Source: Ferrovibrio sp041906005
GTDB taxonomy: Bacteria; Pseudomonadota; Alphaproteobacteria; Ferrovibrionales; Ferrovibrionaceae
Reading direction: 5' to 3'
Assembly: GCF_041906005.1 (NCBI RefSeq)
Contig: NZ_JAYRJY010000001.1
Location: 434,001-498,000 of the forward strand
DNA length: 64,000 nt
The position numbers were made by a program, and so were the translations under genes. Below are positions 57,996-64,000 of the stretch, piece after piece. The notes below the pieces were generated by a model, which saw only the letters and a program-made list of their open reading frames with translations, did no database searches and was not told where the DNA came from. Numbering within the stretch: the stretch's first letter is position 1; the number at the start of each line of letters is the position of its first letter.

Positions 57996-59367
57996 GGCGC
58001 TGGCTACCGCGGTTCATGCGCTCGAGCTTGAGCATCTCGGCGATCAGGAAAGCCAGCTCCAGCGACTGCGAGGCATTCAGCCGCGGATCGCAATGGGTGT
58101 GGTAACGACTGGACAGGTCGTCGTCGCCGATGGCCTGGGCACCACCCATGCATTCGGTGACGTCCTGGCCGGTCAGTTCCAGATGGATGCCGCCGGCATG
58201 GGTGCCCTCGGCCAGATGCACCTCGAAGAACTGCCGCACCTCCGACAGGATGCGGTCGAACGGCCGGGTCTTGTAGCCCGAGGCCGAGGTGAGCGTGTTG
58301 CCATGCATGGGGTCGCAGGACCACACCACGCTGCGGCCTTCCTGCGCCACCTTGCGCACCAGCGCCGGCAGGTGTTTCTGCACCTTGTCGTGACCCATGC
58401 GCGCGATCAGCGTCAGGCGGCCGGGCTTGTTCTGCGGATTCAGCAGATCGATCAGACGGATCAACTCGTCCGGATCGGTGGTCGGGCCGCATTTCAGGCC
58501 CAACGGGTTCAGCACGCCGCGCAGGAACTCGACATGAGCGCCGTCGGGCTGGCGCGTGCGGTCGCCGATCCACAGCATATGTGCCGAGGTATCGACCCAC
58601 TCGCCCGAGGTGGAGTCCACGCGGGTCATCGCCTGCTCGTAGCCGAGCAGCAGGGCTTCGTGGCTGGTGTAGAAATCCACCGTGCGCATTTCCGGCGTAC
58701 GCTCCGGGCTGATGCCGCAGGCTTCCATGAAATCCAGCGCCTCGGTGATGCGGGCCGCCACATCCTGCCAGCGCTCGGCTTCCGGGCTTTTCGCCACGAA
58801 GCCGAGATTCCAGCCGTGCACGCGATGCAGGTCGGCATAACCGCCCGAGGCGAAGGCGCGCAGCAGGTTGAGCGTCGCCGCCGCCTGGCTGTAGGCCTGC
58901 AGCAGGCGGCCCGGATCGGGCTGACGCCCGGCGGCATCGAAATCCATGCCGTTGATGATGTCGCCGCGATAGCTGGGCAACTCCACGTCGCCGCGCTTCT
59001 CGGTCGGCGCCGAACGCGGTTTGGCGAACTGGCCGGCGAGACGCCCGACCTTCACCACCGGCAAGGCGGCACCGAAGGTGAGCACCACGGCCATCTGCAG
59101 CAGCACGCGGAAAGTGTCGCGGATGTTGTTGGCGCTGAATTCGGCGAAGCTCTCGGCGCAGTCACCGCCCTGCAGCAGGAAAGCCCGGCCCTCCGCCACC
59201 TTACCCAGGGCGGTGGTCAGGTTGCGCGCCTCGCCGGCAAAGACCAGCGGCGGGTATTTCGACAGCTTCTCCTCGGCAGCAGCCAGGGCCGCCGCATCGG
59301 GGTAATCCGGCACCTGCTTGATCGGTTTGCTGCGCCAGCTATCGGGAGACCATTTCCGCGCACTCAT
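57979..59367 (-). CDS. aroG: Class II 3-deoxy-7-phosphoheptulonate (DAHP) synthase
   Basis: First enzyme of aromatic amino acid synthesis: PEP plus erythrose 4-phosphate. Plant/actinobacterial-type (class II): it begins WSPDSWRSKPIKQVPDYPD, carries LLQGGDCAESF (metal cysteine in GGDCAESF), GRLAGQFAKPRSAPTE, RVHGWNLGF-type HxxNL region and SCDPMHGNT, with the C-terminal GGIHLELTGQDVTECMGG. 462 residues. The pncB gene starts inside its 3' end. Aromatic feedback could act through its N-terminal extension, but this is not visible. Confidence 0.95.
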   Translation of the reverse strand: MSARKWSPDSWRSKPIKQVPDYPDAAALAAAEEKLSKYPPLVFAGEARNLTTALGKVAEGRAFLLQGGDCAESFAEFSANNIRDTFRVLLQMAVVLTFGAALPVVKVGRLAGQFAKPRSAPTEKRGDVELPSYRGDIINGMDFDAAGRQPDPGRLLQAYSQAAATLNLLRAFASGGYADLHRVHGWNLGFVAKSPEAERWQDVAARITEALDFMEACGISPERTPEMRTVDFYTSHEALLLGYEQAMTRVDSTSGEWVDTSAHMLWIGDRTRQPDGAHVEFLRGVLNPLGLKCGPTTDPDELIRLIDLLNPQNKPGRLTLIARMGHDKVQKHLPALVRKVAQEGRSVVWSCDPMHGNTLTSASGYKTRPFDRILSEVRQFFEVHLAEGTHAGGIHLELTGQDVTECMGGAQAIGDDDLSSRYHTHCDPRLNASQSLELAFLIAEMLKLERMNRGSQRHAAQA

Positions 59368-59520
59368 CTCAAACCTCTGATCGTAACCACTTCGTATGCC
59401 TACAAGTTTTTGGAAAGACTAGAATAGAGCCCGCGGTTGCGTATTTCCAGCGATAGCCGAGCCGGAGCCCAATCGGGCGGCCATATTGACGAAAGCGAAC
59501 GAAATATCCAACCAGACCAA

Positions 59521-60273
59521 TTATTTGGGGGGGCCTTTGGCTGCCGGTGACAGTAGGGTCTGGTATTTGCGCTGTATGGGCCAGATCGGGTCCTGTTCGC
59601 CGATGCGTTCGGCGACTACATAGATAAGCCCCTTCATCGGCGGCGTGAAATTCTCGAATGGCTTTACGGTAAAAACTTCCAGACTGCTGTCCGGCTTATA
59701 GGCATATCCGGCCATGTGCAGCAGGCTGAAGCCATTCGCCTCGAAGTAATCGGGGTAGACCGTAGGCGAGAAATTCCAGAAACCGTGGTTAACCAGGGTC
59801 AGCGGCGCCATGTGGACCAGAAAGCCGCCCAGCCTCACCGCCTCGCAGACATTGCGGAAGGCCATACCAACATTGAAGCAATGCTCGCAGGTGCCTGGAT
59901 CAATCACGAAATCGAAACGGCGACGCAAGTCGTCAGGCAAAGGATCGTTCAGATCGACAATCCGCTCCATCCCCTGCAGCGCAACCACATCGGCAATGGT
60001 GACGTTCATGCCAAGACGGTCGAACAGCGCCAGACTGTCATAGATGGGCTCCTCGTGCGCCATCCCATACCATGCCCGTATCTTGGCAGCGTCAGCCCGC
60101 TCGGGCAGGTTCCGCGCAAGATCGGTTCCAACCAATTCCTCAAGCCGTTTCTTCGACAGCAGCAGGTCAGGGTAGCCGAAAGCCAGCACCTCTAGGCGGC
60201 GATCGCCCGCCGTCTTGCGCAGACGCCGCACCGCAGCAATCAGCAGATGGAGCTGAACATCGTTGATTGCCAT
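59521..60273 (-). CDS. Class I methyltransferase-like protein of unknown target
   Basis: 250 residues with a Rossmann-like arrangement: RLEVLAFGYPDLLLS at the start, VTIADVVALQGMERIVDLNDPLP (acidic end of strand 2), RFDFVIDPGTCEHCFNVGMAFRNVCEAVRLGGFLVHMAPLT (marker DFVIDPGTCEHCFN) and a late YPDYFEANGFSLL. This is the order expected for a SAM methyltransferase after motif I, but the glycine-rich motif I (E/DxGxGxG) is not seen, so SAM binding is not assured. Similar genes appear among LPS or sugar-modifying clusters. It follows the FAD oxidoreductase by 31 bases. The 153 bases before aroG show no other feature. Confidence 0.65.
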   Translation of the reverse strand: MAINDVQLHLLIAAVRRLRKTAGDRRLEVLAFGYPDLLLSKKRLEELVGTDLARNLPERADAAKIRAWYGMAHEEPIYDSLALFDRLGMNVTIADVVALQGMERIVDLNDPLPDDLRRRFDFVIDPGTCEHCFNVGMAFRNVCEAVRLGGFLVHMAPLTLVNHGFWNFSPTVYPDYFEANGFSLLHMAGYAYKPDSSLEVFTVKPFENFTPPMKGLIYVVAERIGEQDPIWPIQRKYQTLLSPAAKGPPK

Positions 60274-60304
60274 GGCGAGCGGTATCCAGGGCCGGCCGCA
60301 GCGT

Positions 60305-61711
60305 TCAGATACTGAAAATCTTGCCGGGGTTCATCAGATTGTCGGGATCCAGCGCCTTCTTGATCGCCCGCATCACCGCCACCGCCTCGCCATGCTCTGC
60401 GGTCAGGTACTTCATCTTGCCGCGGCCGATGCCGTGCTCGCCGGTGCAGGTGCCATCCATGCGCAGCGCCCGGTGCACCAGGCGCTCGTTGAAGGCCTCG
60501 ATGGTCTCGATCTCGGCCTGGTTGTTGCGGTCGAGCACGATGGCGAGGTGGAAGTTGCCATCGCCGACATGGCCGACCAGCGGTGCGGTCAAACCGGTTT
60601 TCACCACGTCCGCCTTGGTCTCGAGGATGCATTCGGCCAGACGCGATATCGGTACGCAGACATCGGTGGCCCAGACCTCGCAGCCCTTGCGCAAAGCCTT
60701 GGCGGCATAGGCGGCATCATGGCGCGCCTGCCACAGCTTGGCGCGCTCTTCCGGCTTGGTGGTCCACTGGAAATTGTTGCCGCCATGGTCAGAGGCGATG
60801 GCCTGCACCATTTCGGCCTGCTCGGCGACCGCGGCCTCGGTGCCATGGAATTCCAGCATCAGCAGATTCTGCACTGGCATATCGGTTTTGGAATGCCGGT
60901 TGATCGCATCGACCTGCACGTCATCCAGCAATTCGATGCGCGCCACCGGGATGCCGGCCTGGATGGTCTGGATCACGGTATTCACCGCGCCTTCCAGCGT
61001 GGCAAACGAGCAGATCGCCGACGACATCGCCTCGGGGATGCCGTAGAGGCGCAGGGTGATTTCCGTGATAATGCCGAGCGTGCCTTCCGAGCCGGTGAAC
61101 AACCGCGTGAGATCGTAACCGGCCGCCGATTTCTTGGCACGCTTGGAGGTGCGGATGATGCGGCCATCGGCCATCACCACGGTCAGCGCCAGCACGTTTT
61201 CGCGCATGGTGCCATAACGCACCGCATTGGTGCCGCTGGCGCGCGTGGAAACCATGCCGCCGATCGAGGCGTTGGCGCCGGGATCGATCGGGAAGAACAG
61301 GCCGGTATCGCGCAGGTATTCGTTAAGCTGCTTGCGGGTGACGCCCGGCTGGCAGACCACGTCAAGGTCCTCGGCATTCACTTGCAGCACCTTGTTCATC
61401 TGCATCAGGTCGATGCTGATGCCACCCTGCAGCGCGGTGACATGGCCCTCCAAGGAGGTGCCCGCGCCATAGGGAATGATCGGCAGGCCATGGGCGGCGC
61501 AGATCTTCACGACCTCGGCCACTTCCTCGGTGGAATGCGGGAAGGCCACGGCATCGGGTGGAAATGGCGGGTTCCACGACTCATCCCGGCCATGCTGGTC
61601 GCGGACCGCCTGGGCGGTGGTCAGCCGGTCGCCGAGCAACTGCTTCAACGCGGCTAGCGCCGTCTCGGTGGCGGCGGGGGTCAGGCGGGGCTGGGCGGCG
61701 ACGGGGGCCAT
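60305..61711 (-). CDS. FAD-linked 2-hydroxyacid oxidoreductase (GlcD/D-lactate dehydrogenase type)
   Basis: Flavoprotein that oxidises a D-2-hydroxy acid such as D-lactate or glycolate. The FAD_binding_4 part has IIPYGAGTSLEGHVTALQGGISIDL (marker YGAGTSLEGH, about 80-89), RASGTNAVRYGTMRENVL and GSEGTLGIITEITLRLYG (marker GSEGTLGII); the C-terminal FAD-oxidase_C domain includes GHVGDGNFH and GTCTGEHGIGRGK. AAGGAGAAACGCC supports the ATG at 61711 (468 aa). It faces the helicase gene over 133 bases. The lack of a GlcE/GlcF partner points to a D-lactate dehydrogenase rather than glycolate oxidase. Confidence 0.92.
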   Translation of the reverse strand: MAPVAAQPRLTPAATETALAALKQLLGDRLTTAQAVRDQHGRDESWNPPFPPDAVAFPHSTEEVAEVVKICAAHGLPIIPYGAGTSLEGHVTALQGGISIDLMQMNKVLQVNAEDLDVVCQPGVTRKQLNEYLRDTGLFFPIDPGANASIGGMVSTRASGTNAVRYGTMRENVLALTVVMADGRIIRTSKRAKKSAAGYDLTRLFTGSEGTLGIITEITLRLYGIPEAMSSAICSFATLEGAVNTVIQTIQAGIPVARIELLDDVQVDAINRHSKTDMPVQNLLMLEFHGTEAAVAEQAEMVQAIASDHGGNNFQWTTKPEERAKLWQARHDAAYAAKALRKGCEVWATDVCVPISRLAECILETKADVVKTGLTAPLVGHVGDGNFHLAIVLDRNNQAEIETIEAFNERLVHRALRMDGTCTGEHGIGRGKMKYLTAEHGEAVAVMRAIKKALDPDNLMNPGKIFSI

Positions 61712-61844
61712 GGCGTTTCTCCTTGGAATGCCAATAGAGGTAACGCGTTGGCGCAGGCGGGGCAATCGGCAGACGGCGCGGGATATGCCCTGCAACGAGG
61801 TTGTGCGGGTGGTCAGCCCTGCCCGCTTGGGCTATGTAGGCGCC

Positions 61845-64000
61845 ATGTCCGTTGACCCTTTCGACCTGTCCGGATTCGAGCCGGAAAATAGTCCTCCCGC
61901 CGACCCGGCCGCGGCAGCATCCATGCCCCCGCCGGATTGGCTGACGCGGCTGAACGAGGCGCAGGGCGCGGCGGTGAACCAGTTGGATGGCCCGCTGCTG
62001 GTGCTGGCCGGCGCCGGCACCGGCAAGACCCGGGTGCTGGTCTCGCGGCTGGCGCATATCCTCTACCGCCGGCTGGCATGGCCGAGCCAGATTCTGGCCG
62101 TTACCTTCACCAACAAGGCGGCGCGCGAGATGCGCGAGCGCGTGGAAAAACTGGTCGGCAACGCCGTCGATGGCCTGTGGCTGGGCACGTTCCACGGCAT
62201 CGCCAACCGCATCCTGCGTCGCCATGCCGAGCTGGTCGGCCTGAAACCCAATTTCACCATCCTGGACGACGACGACCAGCTGCGCCTGATCAAGCAACTG
62301 ATCGAGGCCGAAGGGCTGGACGAGAAGCAGGTACCACCGCGCCTGCTGAAAGCGCAGTTCGACCGCTGGAAGGATCGTGGCCTGGGGCCGAAGAAAATTC
62401 CCGACAGTGAAGGCGGCTTTGCCGAGGGCAAGGGCGCCGGCCTGTATCGCCAGTATTGCGAGCGCCTGCTGCAGCTCAATACCTGCGATTTTGGCGACCT
62501 GCTGCTGCATAACCTGACATTGTTCAACGAACACGCGCAGGTGCTGCAGAAATACCAGCACCAGTTTCGCTACATCCTGGTGGACGAATACCAGGACACC
62601 AACGTGGCGCAGTATCTGTGGCTGCGGCTGCTGGCGCAGACCCATCGCAACATCTGCTGCGTGGGCGACGACGACCAGTCGATCTACGGCTGGCGCGGTG
62701 CCGAAGTGGGCAACATCCTGCGCTTCGAGCAGGATTTCCCCGGTGCGAAAATCGTGCGGCTGGAACGCAATTACCGTTCCACCCCGCATATCCTGGGTGC
62801 TGCATCCGGCCTGATCGCCCATAATGAAAGCCGGCTGGGCAAGACGCTGTGGACCGACCTGAACGAGGGCGACAAGGTCATCGTGCAGGGTGTGTGGGAC
62901 GGCGACGAGGAAGCCCGGCTGGTGGGCGAGGAAATCGAGGCGCTGGAGCGCGAGAAGGTTTCGCCCAACGAGATCGCCATCCTGGTGCGCGCCGGCCACC
63001 AGACCCGCGCCTTCGAAGAACGCTTTCTCACCATCGGGGTGAAATACCGCGTCGTCGGCGGCCTGCGTTTCTATGAACGCCGCGAGATCCGCGATGCCAT
63101 AGCCTATTTCCGCGTCCTGATGCAGCCCGACGACGACCTGGCTTTCGAGCGCATCGTCAACGTGCCCAAGCGCGGCCTGGGTGAAAGCACGCTGCAGATG
63201 CTGCACAAGGCGGCGCGGGCCGCCGGCAAGTCGCTGACCGCCGCATTGCACGACCTGCTGCAGACCGACGAGATCAAGCCCAAACAGCGCAACACGCTGA
63301 AAAAACTGATGGCCGATTTCGAGCGCTGGCGCAGCCAGGCGGCCGAGCTGCCGCATACCGAGGTGGCTGCCATCCTGCTGGATGAATCCAGCTACATGCA
63401 GATGTGGCAGGAGGACAAGTCGCCCGAAGCGCCGGGCCGGCTGGAAAACCTGAAGGAATTGATTGGCGCTCTGGGCGAGTTCGAGAATTTCGCCGGTTTC
63501 CTTGATCACGTCGCGCTGGTGATGGATACCGAGAACAGCGAAGACGCCGAAATGGTCAGCCTGATGACCCTGCATGCGGCGAAGGGCCTGGAATTCGACT
63601 ATGTGTTCCTGCCCGGCTGGGAAGAAGAGCTGTTCCCCAGCCGTCGCTCGCTGGAAAGCAACGGCACCGCCGGCCTGGAGGAAGAGCGCCGGCTGGCCTA
63701 TGTGGGCCTGACGCGGGCGCGCAAACGCGCGCATGTCACCTTTGCCGCCAATCGCCGCATCTATAACCAGTGGACATCGGCGATCCCCTCGCGCTTCCTC
63801 GACGAACTGCCCGCCGAGCATATCGAGCAACGCGCGCAGCCAGGCCTGTATCGCGGCAACCAGCGCACGGGCTATATCGGCGGCGGTTTCAGCGAGAGCA
63901 CGGCCGGCAGCAGCGGTTATCAAGGCACAAGCTGGGATTTCTCGCCGCAATATCCACGCAGCAAAAGCGGCCTGATCGAGGGCCGCGCCCGCCGGATTGA
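61845..64000 (+). CDS. uvrD: UvrD/PcrA-type superfamily 1 DNA helicase, 3' end cut by window edge
   Basis: ATP-driven 3'-5' helicase for nucleotide-excision and mismatch repair. Translating from ATG 61845 gives Walker A GAGTGKTRVLVSR, motif Ia TFTNKAAREMRERV, motif II LVDEYQDTN, motif III GDDDQSIYGWRGA, motif IV ERNYRST, motif V MTLHAAKGLEFDYVFLPGWEE and motif VI EERRLAYVGLTRARKRA. It stays open through base 64000 (718 codons seen), where the C-terminal tail has begun. The first 27 residues are acidic and proline-rich. The only stop-free long frame on the other strand here is a shadow. Confidence 0.95.
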   Translation, partial: MSVDPFDLSGFEPENSPPADPAAAASMPPPDWLTRLNEAQGAAVNQLDGPLLVLAGAGTGKTRVLVSRLAHILYRRLAWPSQILAVTFTNKAAREMRERVEKLVGNAVDGLWLGTFHGIANRILRRHAELVGLKPNFTILDDDDQLRLIKQLIEAEGLDEKQVPPRLLKAQFDRWKDRGLGPKKIPDSEGGFAEGKGAGLYRQYCERLLQLNTCDFGDLLLHNLTLFNEHAQVLQKYQHQFRYILVDEYQDTNVAQYLWLRLLAQTHRNICCVGDDDQSIYGWRGAEVGNILRFEQDFPGAKIVRLERNYRSTPHILGAASGLIAHNESRLGKTLWTDLNEGDKVIVQGVWDGDEEARLVGEEIEALEREKVSPNEIAILVRAGHQTRAFEERFLTIGVKYRVVGGLRFYERREIRDAIAYFRVLMQPDDDLAFERIVNVPKRGLGESTLQMLHKAARAAGKSLTAALHDLLQTDEIKPKQRNTLKKLMADFERWRSQAAELPHTEVAAILLDESSYMQMWQEDKSPEAPGRLENLKELIGALGEFENFAGFLDHVALVMDTENSEDAEMVSLMTLHAAKGLEFDYVFLPGWEEELFPSRRSLESNGTAGLEEERRLAYVGLTRARKRAHVTFAANRRIYNQWTSAIPSRFLDELPAEHIEQRAQPGLYRGNQRTGYIGGGFSESTAGSSGYQGTSWDFSPQYPRSKSGLIEGRARRI

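Noticed and set aside
61581..63950. 789-residue minus-strand open frame over the right edge
   Set aside because: It is antisense to the helicase gene, all of whose SF1 motifs are intact on the plus strand.
1..64000. Search for tRNA, rRNA, CRISPR arrays and insertion sequences
   Set aside because: No T-loop GGTTCGAAT-type pattern with a matching acceptor stem, no spaced direct repeats and no transposase frame were seen; a short tRNA could still escape reading by eye.

Overview
This window looks like chromosomal sequence of a GC-rich, Gram-negative alphaproteobacterium, probably in or near the Rhodospirillales. The clues are homospermidine synthase, a DUF1194 protein, a TipN-like polar coiled-coil protein, the alphaproteobacterial type of GluRS, class II DAHP synthase, and many TRAP/TTT/Liv-type solute-binding proteins. 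No rRNA, tRNA, CRISPR array, transposase or prophage gene is visible. About 57 protein genes cover almost all of the sequence. The species cannot be named from the sequence alone.

Region 1 (1-17 kb) is transport and catabolism. A TRAP solute-binding gene (cut by the left edge) and a TetR regulator share a palindromic operator. Next come an RMND1/DUF155 membrane protein and homospermidine synthase, a pair of CoA-transferase-like subunits behind an acyl-CoA ligase, a divergent PHA synthase, and one long operon. That operon reads livK-livH-livM-livG-livF, aldehyde dehydrogenase, SDR, DAD-type cupin, which suggests uptake and oxidation of an aromatic or carbonyl substrate.

Region 2 (17-26 kb) holds a Tat-exported DUF1194 protein, a small unknown protein, an LPS/O-antigen module (GT2, O-antigen ligase, GT9) and a four-gene operon with every junction overlapping: a cysteine-free SUOX-fold periplasmic protein, a sensor kinase, a cell-envelope serine hydrolase and an HPP membrane protein. 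Two divergent SDRs follow.

Region 3 (27-38 kb) has aspartase, an AT-rich orphan exported protein (28.7-29.9 kb) that stands out sharply from its surroundings, an HTD2-type dehydratase, a 1157-residue TipN-like coiled-coil protein, ribonucleotide reductase alpha (nrdA), a PAS protein and an SPW-repeat protein.

Region 4 (38-45 kb) combines a FecI-FecR-TonB receptor iron uptake unit with Fur-like operators, the Ohr-OhrR peroxide defence pair, and nrdB with NrdR-like boxes. The iron and peroxide genes therefore lie between the two RNR subunit genes.

Region 5 (45-64 kb) is mostly housekeeping: a deacylase and AbrB-type transporter, trans-aconitate methyltransferase, thioesterase, the tight operon nadE-gltX-cimA-trmJ-cupin, an MDR reductase, a TTT solute-binding protein, DAHP synthase overlapping a nicotinate phosphoribosyltransferase, a methyltransferase-like gene, a GlcD-type FAD oxidoreductase, and a UvrD-family helicase that runs off the right edge. 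Two related inverted-pair REP-like elements lie at 44.65 and 48.73 kb.
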